From: Actinomycetospora endophytica | GTDB lineage: Bacteria; Actinomycetota; Actinomycetes; Mycobacteriales; Pseudonocardiaceae | Assembly (NCBI RefSeq): GCF_021026375.1 | Contig: NZ_JAJNDB010000005.1 | Location: 124,001-188,000 of the forward strand | Reading direction: 5' to 3' | Length of the DNA stretch: 64,000 bases | In this document: piece after piece, positions 30,894-38,986 of the stretch | Numbering within the stretch: position 1 is the first letter of the stretch | Layout of the letters: each line of letters begins with the position of its first letter | The notes under the pieces: generated by a model | Seen by the model: the letters and a program-made list of their open reading frames with translations, nothing else | What the model was told of the DNA's origin: nothing | Database searches by the model: none | Program-made: the position numbers and the translations under genes

Positions 30894-33800
30894 CTACCTG
30901 AGGGTCGACTGCGTGGGCGCGGAGTCGGACTCCGGATCCACGACCGGGGACGGGTCGCCGGTGGTGCCCGGCGTCGTCCGGGTGTCCCGCGCGACGTCGT
31001 ACCCGTCGGTCCCGAGGTCCTCGAAGTCCGGGACAAGGACCCGGCCCCACCGGCGGCCGGGTTCGTCCGGCAGCCGGGTGTCGAGCTCCCGCAGGGAGCC
31101 GTCGACGGCGAGGCCCGCGAAGCTCCCGCCGGAGTCCTTCCCGGTGGCGAGGCTGTCCGGACCGAGGGTCCAGCGCTCGGGGACGATGTCGCCGGGCGGG
31201 CTCGTGTTCGTGGTCCGCTCGCCCGGGAGCGGGTCGTCGGGTGCGGTCGGGGCGGTGATGAACGCTCCCGGGGTCTGCGCGACCCCGTCCCCGACCCGCG
31301 GCAGCGCCCCCGCGCACGGCCAGGCGAACGCGACCGCCCAGTCCACGAGGACCGGGGCCCGCCGGGCCAGCCACCGATCCAACGGCACGACGTCGATGAT
31401 CCGCGGTCCCGTCAGCGCGACCCAGCCGCCGCTGTCGGTGCGGTCGTCGACGGCGTGCAGCCGGACCTGGTCGGCCCCGTCGGGGATCTCGTCGGGGGTG
31501 AGGGTGACCGTGCGCCAGCGCTCCTGCTCCTGGGATCGGTCCTGCAGCCCGGCCTGCCGCGCGTCCGCGGCGTACCCGCGGTAGCCGCGGTCGGGCTCCG
31601 CGGGCTCGGTGACGGGACGGCTGCCCAGCAGGCGGTCCCCCCGCTGGAACTCCCAGGTCAGCGACTCACCGTCGGACGTCCGACCGGCGACGTCGACGCC
31701 GAGCTCCTGGCCGGCACGGGGACGGGGCAGGCCGAACCAGGGGGTGGTGAGGGTCCCGACGGTGCCGTCGCCGTCGGCGTGGCTGCCCCAGCTGTAGCGG
31801 GCGTCGCGGGTGTCGGCGGTGCCGTCGCTCCCGTCGGTCTGGTCCGGGCGCCGCGGCGGCGGGTCGATCGCTCCCCCGTCGGCGACGAACCCCGTCATGG
31901 TGGCCTTCGAGTCGCCGGCCGGGGTCAGCGGACCGCCGGGAGCGGTCTGCAGGACCTGCACGCGGTCCTGCAGACCGCAGGCCGCCGGGCTCGTCGGATC
32001 GGCGACCGCGGCCCGGTTCTGCTCGCCGAGCGAGTACCGCCCGCCCCGGTCGGCGGCGGTCGAGAACGACGAGACGAGCAGCAGCACCGACGTCAGGGCC
32101 ACCGCGACGGCGGTCATCGCGGGAACCAGCGGCGCGGCCGCGAGGGCGGCGGACCGCAGGACCGGGACCCGGCCCGCCCCGCGGTCGTCGGGAACGCCGT
32201 CGTCCGTCCCGCCGTCGTCGGGAACGTCCCGGCCCGGGCGGAGCCACCGGACGACGACGGCCGCCGCCGCGACCCCGACGGCGAGGGCGAGCCACAGGAC
32301 CGGCGAGTCGAACGGGCGCTGCGGCCCCGTCGCGCCCGGCATCCCGAACCCCGAGTAGCCCCACCAGGCGTTGGGCCCGGCGAACGCGAACGCCGCTCCG
32401 AGGGCGAGCGCCAGCGTGGCGGCGCCACCCGTCGCGGCGACGACGGGGTCACGCTCCCGCGCGGCCCGCCACAGCGCGACCAGGACGGCCACGACGCCGA
32501 TCGCGCCGTACCCCGCCAGCGCGCCGAAGTGGTGGGACCACTTCGAGGGGGTCACGGCGAGCAGCCCGAACCCGACCGGGAGCAGACCCAGCAGGAGCAC
32601 GGACCCCCGCCCGAGGACCCCGTCCCGACCCGACCCGCGTGCGAGCAGGACGAGACCGGTCCCGGCCAGCACCAGCCCGACGATCACCGGCACCCGCTTC
32701 GCCGCCGCGCCCCAGGAGTCCTCGCCGAACAGGTAGCCGTAGCGCAACCACTCGGCGTACCAGGGCTGGTTCGGGCCGATCTGCTGGTGGATGTCGGTCG
32801 CGACCTGGACGCCGTGCCAGGACTGGTGGGCGAACACGACGACGACCGCGACGGTCGCGAGCCCCGCGATCACGGCGAGGTGCGCCACCGGCAGCAGGAC
32901 GCGCGTCACCCGCGCGACGCGTCCCTCCTCGCGCGGCGACGCCGGGTCGGTCAGCGCCCGCAGGAGGCGGGGCAGGCACAGCACGAACGGAGCCGCCGCG
33001 AGCAGCCCCGAGGGTGCGACGGTCACCGTCAGTCCGGCGACCAGCACCGCCCCCGCGATCAGCGCGACCGGGTGGGCGCGGGGCCGGTCGACGCCGTCGG
33101 CGGCCCGCAGCACGAGCGCGGCGACCACGGTGGTCCCGAGCGCCACCAGCGCTTCCGGCCGGGTCCCCAGGTCGTAGGGCAGCCACCAGACGCCGAGGGC
33201 CAGGGCGGCGAGCACCCGCACCGCGACCGAGCGGCCCGCCGCGCCGAGCAGCGGGCGCAGCACCCCGCGGGTCAGCACCAGCCACAGCGCGAAGCCCGCG
33301 AGCACGCTCGGGGTGCGCAGCGCGATCGGGGCGATTCCCTGGTCGGTGAACAGCGACAGCACCCGTTGGCCGGACGCGAACGGTTGCTCGGAGGCGTCGA
33401 ACCACCGGTAGTAGTTGGCGACGTCGCCGTCGCCGATCTGCCGGGCGATCACCGACGCGAACCCGTCGTCGTCGGTGAGCGGCCCGACGATCGACCACCA
33501 CGCGAGGGTCAGGGCGACCCCGGCGTCGACCGCGAGCCGGGCCGCCACCACCGGTCTGCGCAGACCGGCCCCCAGCCGGCGGGCCGTCCGGCGCGCCCGG
33601 GTCCGGACGATCGCGAGCCCCCGCCCCGCCCGCAGCTCGGCGAACGTCCGACCCGGAGGCTCGGTGGGCGTCAGGAGACGTGCCAGCACCACGAGCAGCA
33701 GCGCGACGGCGGCCAGCTCGTACTGGGCGGCGATGAGACCGGTCTTCTGCGGGGTGGGGGCGTTGTCGAACCACGACGGGGTCCGTGCGGTGAGCGCGAG

Positions 33801-34301
33801 CCCGGTCGCGTCGGCACCGGTGAGATCCGTGGTGGCGGCGAACACCTGGGGGACCGGGTCCCCGGGGAGGGTCACAGCCGGGCGGGCCTGGTTCCCGACG
33901 GTCACGGTGAGACCCGCCGAGTCGGCGTGGATCCGCAGATCGCAGCGGTCGGCCGGCACGTCCACCGGCACGACCCGCCCGCTCGCGATCACCTCCACGG
34001 CCGCCGGGTCCGTGCCCGAGGCCGGTCGGGTCCGGACGACGAGGCCGTCGGCCGGGGCGCCGATCACGGTCGCCAGCATCGTGGTCGCGGCGGGCCGGCC
34101 CTTCGCCGCGCGGATGTCCGAGCACGGGACCGTGGCGTCGAGCGACGCCGGGCGGTACGGGACCAGGAACATCGTCGTCGGCTTCGGGGCCTGGCCCTCG
34201 CGCGGCCAGGTCACCGTCGAGGTCGACGACTCGACGGGCGCCCCCGGGACCTGCGCGGCCACCACAGCCGCGGCGATCCCCGTGACGAGTGCGGCCAGCA
34301 C
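30894..34301 (-). CDS. Arabinosyltransferase of the Emb family (GT53)
   Basis: About 1135 residues. Emb proteins add arabinose from decaprenyl-phosphate-arabinose to arabinogalactan or lipoarabinomannan. The N-terminal exported domain is followed by many helices, and the catalytic loop has GPLTDDDGFASVIAR with the conserved acidic pair and NYYRWFDASEQPF. A carbohydrate-binding C-terminal domain begins near residue 830 (CGLQDRVQVLQTAPGG). Only one emb gene is present rather than embCAB. The start is uncertain: the first membrane helix seems to extend upstream (RRIARLVVVLAALV) into a frame with no ATG, GTG or TTG, so either a rare start, a sequencing error or the GTG at 34301 is used. Confidence 0.85.
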   Translation of the reverse strand: MLAALVTGIAAAVVAAQVPGAPVESSTSTVTWPREGQAPKPTTMFLVPYRPASLDATVPCSDIRAAKGRPAATTMLATVIGAPADGLVVRTRPASGTDPAAVEVIASGRVVPVDVPADRCDLRIHADSAGLTVTVGNQARPAVTLPGDPVPQVFAATTDLTGADATGLALTARTPSWFDNAPTPQKTGLIAAQYELAAVALLLVVLARLLTPTEPPGRTFAELRAGRGLAIVRTRARRTARRLGAGLRRPVVAARLAVDAGVALTLAWWSIVGPLTDDDGFASVIARQIGDGDVANYYRWFDASEQPFASGQRVLSLFTDQGIAPIALRTPSVLAGFALWLVLTRGVLRPLLGAAGRSVAVRVLAALALGVWWLPYDLGTRPEALVALGTTVVAALVLRAADGVDRPRAHPVALIAGAVLVAGLTVTVAPSGLLAAAPFVLCLPRLLRALTDPASPREEGRVARVTRVLLPVAHLAVIAGLATVAVVVVFAHQSWHGVQVATDIHQQIGPNQPWYAEWLRYGYLFGEDSWGAAAKRVPVIVGLVLAGTGLVLLARGSGRDGVLGRGSVLLLGLLPVGFGLLAVTPSKWSHHFGALAGYGAIGVVAVLVALWRAARERDPVVAATGGAATLALALGAAFAFAGPNAWWGYSGFGMPGATGPQRPFDSPVLWLALAVGVAAAAVVVRWLRPGRDVPDDGGTDDGVPDDRGAGRVPVLRSAALAAAPLVPAMTAVAVALTSVLLLVSSFSTAADRGGRYSLGEQNRAAVADPTSPAACGLQDRVQVLQTAPGGPLTPAGDSKATMTGFVADGGAIDPPPRRPDQTDGSDGTADTRDARYSWGSHADGDGTVGTLTTPWFGLPRPRAGQELGVDVAGRTSDGESLTWEFQRGDRLLGSRPVTEPAEPDRGYRGYAADARQAGLQDRSQEQERWRTVTLTPDEIPDGADQVRLHAVDDRTDSGGWVALTGPRIIDVVPLDRWLARRAPVLVDWAVAFAWPCAGALPRVGDGVAQTPGAFITAPTAPDDPLPGERTTNTSPPGDIVPERWTLGPDSLATGKDSGGSFAGLAVDGSLRELDTRLPDEPGRRWGRVLVPDFEDLGTDGYDVARDTRTTPGTTGDPSPVVDPESDSAPTQSTLR

Positions 34302-34511
34302 GACGACGAGCCGGGCGATACGCCGGGCTCGGGCCCGCTCGGCGGCACCCCGTCCCCCTGCGGCCCCGGTCGCCGTTCCGGGAGCTTCCGGCGGCTGCGG
34401 CCGGATCGCCTCGGTCGGCGCGGTGAAGGTCAGCGAACTCTCCGATGCGGACGGTGGGGACGGCGACGTTGTCGTCCGGTGTCCGTCTGGCCCAACGGTT
34501 CGGTTCGCTCG

Positions 34512-34587
34512 GAGGTGCGCTCCGCGCCCGTGAGCAGTAAGTGACGCTATGGCGTCACTTACTGCTCACCAGGCCGAAGGCCACCTA
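34512..34587. repeat. Alpha-family hairpin, copy 3
   Basis: GAGGTGCG to CCACCTA with the core GTGAGCAGTAAGTGACGC exactly complementary to GCGTCACTTACTGCTCAC, TATG loop, right mini-hairpin GGCCGAAGGCC. The GT to CT change relative to copy 2 is matched on both arms. Its right end supplies the TAG stop of the YcnI gene. Confidence 0.85.
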
Positions 34588-35286
34588 GGTTCGCCGCCCC
34601 CGCAGCAGCGCCACCCCGAGCAGCACGATCGCGACGACGGAGAGCACCAGCGCGATGATCCCGATGACCAGCGCGGGCGTGGACGACGAGCCGCTGTCGG
34701 ACGTGGTCGCCGCGGCCCCCTCGTCGGACCCGGCGGCCCCGATCGTCAGCGACGGGGACGGGTGCTCCGGCTCCGGAGCACCCGGCGCGGCCGACTCGTT
34801 CCACGCGACGACCGACCCGTCGCTGTAGGTCTGGTTCGCCGGGAACGCGAGCGAGGGCGCGTTCGGCAGCGGCCCGACCAGCAGCGAGAACTCGTCGAAC
34901 TGGCCCGGCGCGATCGCCGTCGTCGGGCTCTGGGCGGTGAACACGACGTCGCTGACGACCTGGTTCACCGGGCCGTCGTCGGTCTGCAGCGGCTGCGCGA
35001 GCGTCTTCTTGTTCACCGTGGCGGTCCACCCCGGGTGCGGCTGGACCGAGACCGACGCGAGCGGCTGGTCGGCCGGCAGGAAGATCTGCACGGCCGTGGT
35101 CGACGCGGTGTCCTTCTCGGTCGGCACCCGGAACGCGAGCTGGGCGTAGGAGCCGGCCGCGGCGCCGCCGTCGGCCGAGACACGGATGTGGGCGGACGCC
35201 GGGATGGCGCCGAGGGCGAGCAGCGCGGCGCCCACGGCGACGACGGCGCCGAGGCGCGCCAGGGCGCGGCGGGGACGGGGATTCAC
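34585..35286 (-). CDS. YcnI-like copper-binding membrane-anchored protein (DUF1775)
   Basis: 233 residues. A signal peptide ends at IPASA-H, so the mature protein begins with His, the copper ligand of YcnI-type domains. The conserved FRVPTEKDTASTTAVQIFLP and PHPGWTATV patterns follow. A Ser-rich linker and one C-terminal helix (LVIGIIALVLSVVAIVLLGV) with an RGRR tail anchor it to the membrane. It follows the CopC-CopD fusion by about 40 bp and so is part of a copper-uptake or copper-handling operon. It probably binds Cu(II) outside the membrane and hands it to CopC. Confidence 0.9.
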   Translation of the reverse strand: MNPRPRRALARLGAVVAVGAALLALGAIPASAHIRVSADGGAAAGSYAQLAFRVPTEKDTASTTAVQIFLPADQPLASVSVQPHPGWTATVNKKTLAQPLQTDDGPVNQVVSDVVFTAQSPTTAIAPGQFDEFSLLVGPLPNAPSLAFPANQTYSDGSVVAWNESAAPGAPEPEHPSPSLTIGAAGSDEGAAATTSDSGSSSTPALVIGIIALVLSVVAIVLLGVALLRGRRT

Positions 35287-35326
35287 TTCGACGGGCTCCT
35301 TCTCCTGCGGGGACGACGGCGACGGG

Positions 35327-37297
35327 TCAGCGGACGGGGATCACGACCCGGAAGAGCGTGGGCGGTGCGACGGGGCTCGCGACGGTCACGTCGAGCGCCC
35401 AGTCACCCGGGACGGCGAACGACAGCGGCGCGCCGACCCGGCCGCCGGGACCGGGCGCGGCGGTGACCGGCAGCGGCCCGATGCCCTGGGCGGGGAGCGT
35501 CAGCGACGCCTCGACGACGGACACCGGCACGGCCCGGCCGGCGGAGTCGCGCCCGGTCAGGTGGACCGCCGTCGAGCCGGTGTGGGCGGCGTCGACGTCG
35601 GTGGTGAGCGCGAGGCCGCCGGCGGTCGCGGTGCTGGTGAACGCCGGGGCGTAGGTCTCGGTGGCCTGCGGCGAGCCGACGAGCACGGCGGTCACCGCGA
35701 GCACGACGACGGCGATCGCCGCCTCCGCCAGCAGCCCCCGGCGCAGGGTCGACGCCGACGGGAGGTCGAGGCCGGGGGGTGGTGGGCCGTCAGCGATGGT
35801 CCGTTGCTGACGTCTGACGTCAGAACGGCGCCATCCTGACGACGGGGGTTCGGGCGGTTCCGACGGTTCGGACTCGGTTTCCGACGACGCGGGCGCCGGG
35901 TTCGACGACGACGGCGCCGGGCCCAGCGAGAGCGCGAAGCTGCGCGGCCGACCCGGAGCCGCCGCGCGCTCCGTACCCCGCCGCGGCACCGTCACCGGCC
36001 GGGCGACCAACCGACCCGCGACCAGCCGCCGCGCGCGATCACCCAGCACGAGCAGGACGACGACCGCGGCGACCTTGGCGATCAGCAGCCACCCGTAGGT
36101 CGTCGTGACCAGGGCGCCGGGCTCGACGACGTCGCGCCAGGTCTGGTACAGCCCGGTCGCGACGATCACCCCCACCGCGATCTGCGCCCCCCGCGAGAAG
36201 CGCGGGAGCACCGCCGCGACCGGCGCGAGGATCGTCGCCTCGGCCCGGCGCCGCAGCGCCAGCAGCAGCACGACGAGCCCGCCGATCCACAGCGACATCG
36301 CGGTGAGGTGCGCGAGGTCGACCGCCAGCCCGAGCACCACCGGGGCGTCGACCCCCGCGTGACCGGAGGCCGAGAACGTCGCCGCCGCCGCGACCAGCGC
36401 CACGGTCACGAGCACGGCGCGCTCCCCCGCCGGCGGCGGCGCCTCGGCGACCGGGACCGCCGCCACCAGCCGACGTCCCGCCGCCCCGGCGACGAGCACG
36501 AGCACCAGGCGCGCGAGCAGGAGCCCGCCCGTCGGGGAGTCGACCGCGGTCGCCAGCACCGTCGGGTCGAGCACGGAGCCGAGCCCGACCCCCGCGGCGT
36601 CCGGCCCCTGCAGCAGCAGCGCGAGCGCGGTCCCGACGAGCAGCGCCCACCAGCCGGCCACCACGCCGCGGCGGGCCCGGCGCTGGACCTCGACGTCGGC
36701 CCCCGCACCCCGCAGCGCCACGAGCACGGCAGCGCCGCCGACCGCCGCGAGTCCCACGTACTCGACGAACCGCGCGACGGCGAGCAGCGCACCCGCCGCA
36801 CCTCCCCCGCTCTCCGGCGGCGGTGGCGCGGCAGTCGGTCCGGGATGGCCCACCGAGAACCGGAAGCCGCCCGAGACCGGGTGCGAGTCCGCGGAGACCA
36901 CGCGCCAGGTGACGGTGTACGTGCCGGCCGCCAGGGCGGGCTCCACCCCGACGCCGACCGTGGTCGGGTCGCCGTCGACGTGCGCGGCGGCGCCGGTGTC
37001 GACCTCGTGCAGGGCGCCGTCGTACACCCGCACCGATCCGGGTACGACGGTCACGGCCTCGCTGAAGGTCACGCTCACGGTCCCGGGGGCACGCGCGACG
37101 ACGGTGTCCGCACCCGGCGAGGTCCGGTCGAGCATCGCGTGCGCCGAGGCCGGGACCGCCGCGACCCACCCGAACAGCCCACAGAGCAGCGCGACGAACA
37201 CCGCTGCCGCGATCCGCCGTCGGGTGCCTGCGAGCCGCTCCACAGGTATCGGGTCGCTGTGGGGCCCTGTCCGGTTCCCGGCAGTTCGTTCGATCAC
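35327..37297 (-). CDS. CopC-CopD fusion copper transport protein
   Basis: About 656 residues. Residues 30-145 form the CopC domain: a signal peptide ending in PASAHAML with the Cu-binding N-terminal His, and HPVSGGFRF near the end. Residues 170-430 form CopD with about eight helices and conserved His (LAHLTAMSLWIGG) plus DRARR. A disordered Ser/Pro/Glu loop of 90 residues separates the last helix. The final 110 residues are a beta-rich exported domain (ALTTDVDAAHTGSTAVHLTG), possibly a second metal-binding module. The GTG start at 37297 overlaps the DUF305 stop; GTG 37243 is an alternative nearer the signal peptide. Role: copper uptake into the cytoplasm. Confidence 0.88.
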   Translation of the reverse strand: MIERTAGNRTGPHSDPIPVERLAGTRRRIAAAVFVALLCGLFGWVAAVPASAHAMLDRTSPGADTVVARAPGTVSVTFSEAVTVVPGSVRVYDGALHEVDTGAAAHVDGDPTTVGVGVEPALAAGTYTVTWRVVSADSHPVSGGFRFSVGHPGPTAAPPPPESGGGAAGALLAVARFVEYVGLAAVGGAAVLVALRGAGADVEVQRRARRGVVAGWWALLVGTALALLLQGPDAAGVGLGSVLDPTVLATAVDSPTGGLLLARLVLVLVAGAAGRRLVAAVPVAEAPPPAGERAVLVTVALVAAAATFSASGHAGVDAPVVLGLAVDLAHLTAMSLWIGGLVVLLLALRRRAEATILAPVAAVLPRFSRGAQIAVGVIVATGLYQTWRDVVEPGALVTTTYGWLLIAKVAAVVVLLVLGDRARRLVAGRLVARPVTVPRRGTERAAAPGRPRSFALSLGPAPSSSNPAPASSETESEPSEPPEPPSSGWRRSDVRRQQRTIADGPPPPGLDLPSASTLRRGLLAEAAIAVVVLAVTAVLVGSPQATETYAPAFTSTATAGGLALTTDVDAAHTGSTAVHLTGRDSAGRAVPVSVVEASLTLPAQGIGPLPVTAAPGPGGRVGAPLSFAVPGDWALDVTVASPVAPPTLFRVVIPVR

Positions 37298-37929
37298 GGC
37301 CCGAGCAGGACACGCATCCGATCGATCTCGGCCTGCTGGGCGACGAGCAGCGTCCGGGAGAACTCGGCGAGCGCCGAGGTCGACGCCACTCCCCCGGTGG
37401 CCGCGAGCTGGTCACGGGCCATCGTGAGGGCGCCCTCGTGGTGGGCGGTCATCGTCCGGAGCCAGAGCCGGTCGAACGCCGGTCCCCGCAACGTCCGGAG
37501 CCGCGCGAGCGTCGCGGCGTCCGCCATCCCGTCCATCCCCGCCATCCCCGGCGGCGGACCGGTCGGCGCCCCGCGCACCCGCAGGAACCCCTCGAGCTGG
37601 CCGACCTCCTCGACCTGGGCACGGTCGATCCGGAACGCGAGATCCGCGACGTCGGGCGACGACGACCGGCCGGCCACCAGCGCGGACAGCTCCAGCGCCT
37701 GCTCGTGGTGCCCGAGCATCATCCGGGCGTAGCCGGTGTCGAGCGCGGCCACCGCGGCAGGCGCCGGCGCGGTCGTCGTCGGGACCCCGGGACCTCCCGA
37801 CGACGGGGCTGCGGAACCTCCCGACGACGGGGCCACCGGGGCGTCCGCGCACCCCGCGGAGCCGGCGGCGACGACCACCGCGAGCATCGCGATCGGCACC
37901 CAGCGTCGCCACTGCGTCACACGCCGCAC
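37294..37929 (-). CDS. DUF305 lipoprotein
   Basis: About 211 residues from the GTG at 37929, which has AAGGAG 5 bp upstream. A lipoprotein signal ends in GSAGC. The DUF305 four-helix domain shows MMLGHHEQALELS and MTAHHEGALTMA, the paired HH motifs that would bind metal, and is linked by Met-rich MAGMDGMADA. DUF305 proteins often accompany copper-resistance genes, and the downstream CopC-CopD supports a role as an external copper binder. First gene of the operon; the promoter lies in the 38 kb region shared with HdeD. Confidence 0.9.
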   Translation of the reverse strand: MRRVTQWRRWVPIAMLAVVVAAGSAGCADAPVAPSSGGSAAPSSGGPGVPTTTAPAPAAVAALDTGYARMMLGHHEQALELSALVAGRSSSPDVADLAFRIDRAQVEEVGQLEGFLRVRGAPTGPPPGMAGMDGMADAATLARLRTLRGPAFDRLWLRTMTAHHEGALTMARDQLAATGGVASTSALAEFSRTLLVAQQAEIDRMRVLLGP

Positions 37930-38015
37930 CAGCACTCCTTCCCGCACCGCGGATCTGCCCGCCGTTCGCCGGATCTCCCTGGTCAGCGGCCCGCCGGTGG
38001 TGTACTCACCGTGAC

Positions 38016-38558
38016 ATGACCTCGTCCACCATCGGTTCCCCGGACGTCGCCAAGCGGTGGGGCTGGATCCTCGCCGACGGCATCCTCGGCGTCATCGTCG
38101 GCCTCGTCGCACTCGTGTTCCCGGGCGCCACGGTGCTCGTCCTCGCGCTCTTCCTGGGGATCGGGCTCGTGATCTCCGGGATCATCGAGACCACCACCGC
38201 GCTACGTGTCCAGCACGGTGCGCCCGGCCGGTGGTGGGTGGTGATCTTCGGGATCATCACCGCGCTCGCCGGCATCTTCGTGATCTTCCACCCGGGCGCG
38301 GGGGTCGTGATCCTCGTCGTCGGCCTGCTGCTGTGGTTCCTGTTCGTGGGCATCAACGACCTCTTCGTCGCCACGCGCACGCCCGAGCACCGCGGCTGGA
38401 ACATCGCCATGGGTGTCCTCGCGCTGCTCGCCGCGGTGATCCTGCTGTTCAACTTCAGTGCCGCCGTGGGCACGATCGCCCTGCTCGCCGGCCTGGGCTT
38501 CCTGCTCCGTGGAGCGTCGGAGATCGGGCTCGCACTGAGCCTCCGTCGCTCGCAGTGA
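38016..38558 (+). CDS. HdeD family (DUF308) membrane protein
   Basis: 180 residues with six membrane helices arranged as three pairs, each beginning near GILGVIVGLVALVFPGATV, GIITALAGIFVIFHPG and GVLALLAAVILLF. The PGA/PGAG turns are typical of HdeD. It is linked to acid stress in enterobacteria; in actinobacteria its role is unproven. Divergent from the copper operon but with no obvious shared function. Confidence 0.88.
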   Translation: MTSSTIGSPDVAKRWGWILADGILGVIVGLVALVFPGATVLVLALFLGIGLVISGIIETTTALRVQHGAPGRWWVVIFGIITALAGIFVIFHPGAGVVILVVGLLLWFLFVGINDLFVATRTPEHRGWNIAMGVLALLAAVILLFNFSAAVGTIALLAGLGFLLRGASEIGLALSLRRSQ

Positions 38559-38634
38559 TCACCCGGACGGGGTCGTTCACGATTCAGTCCGGGCTGCCTA
38601 CGGTCGGCGGACCACCCGCCACGAGGAGGACGCG

Positions 38635-38868
38635 ATGGACCCGGCCACGACCGGAACCGCAGGACTGCAGCACGTCGCGACGTTCTGCGGCCAGTGCAAC
38701 TGCGGCTGCCCGGAGCTCTACCTCGACCCCGCCGCCGACGACGAGCGCCGTGTGGTGATCACCGACGACTTCGGTCAGCGCATCCAGATGAGCCTCGGCC
38801 AGCTGGCCGACCTCGTCGCCGACGCGCGGAACGGCGTGCTCGACGAGGTGCTCGCCTCCGCGTCCTAG
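38635..38868 (+). CDS. Small Cys-rich protein, 77 residues
   Basis: Contains FCGQCNCGCPELYLDP with four closely spaced Cys (CxxCxCxC) and VVITDDFGQRIQMSLGQLAD, ending in a helical acidic tail. No ribosome site is certain, but the coding bias is good and the sequence is conserved-looking. I recall similar short proteins in actinobacteria but cannot name the family. The Cys cluster suggests metal binding or a modified-peptide precursor. It stands alone between HdeD and a gamma hairpin. Confidence 0.72.
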   Translation: MDPATTGTAGLQHVATFCGQCNCGCPELYLDPAADDERRVVITDDFGQRIQMSLGQLADLVADARNGVLDEVLASAS

Positions 38869-38887
38869 TCGTAGTCCGCCCCTCCCC

Positions 38888-38940
38888 GGGACGAACGACT
38901 CGTTCGTGGCGTCTATTGCCACGAACGAGTCGTTCGTCCC
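38888..38940. repeat. Gamma-family hairpin, copy 2
   Basis: GGGACGAACGACTCGTTCGT and its complement form 23-bp arms (38888-38910, 38918-38940) around GTCTATT. The first 20 bases are identical to the copy at 3560. Here it lies between convergent genes, in a terminator position. Confidence 0.85.
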
Positions 38941-38986
38941 GGACGGGAGCGGCCCGCAGTGGGCGCCGCCCCCGGGCGGGAGCAAC

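Noticed and set aside
30819-34544. 1241-residue plus-strand frame opposite the arabinosyltransferase
   Set aside because: Low-complexity Arg/Gly/Asp-rich shadow; the minus strand encodes a recognisable Emb protein.
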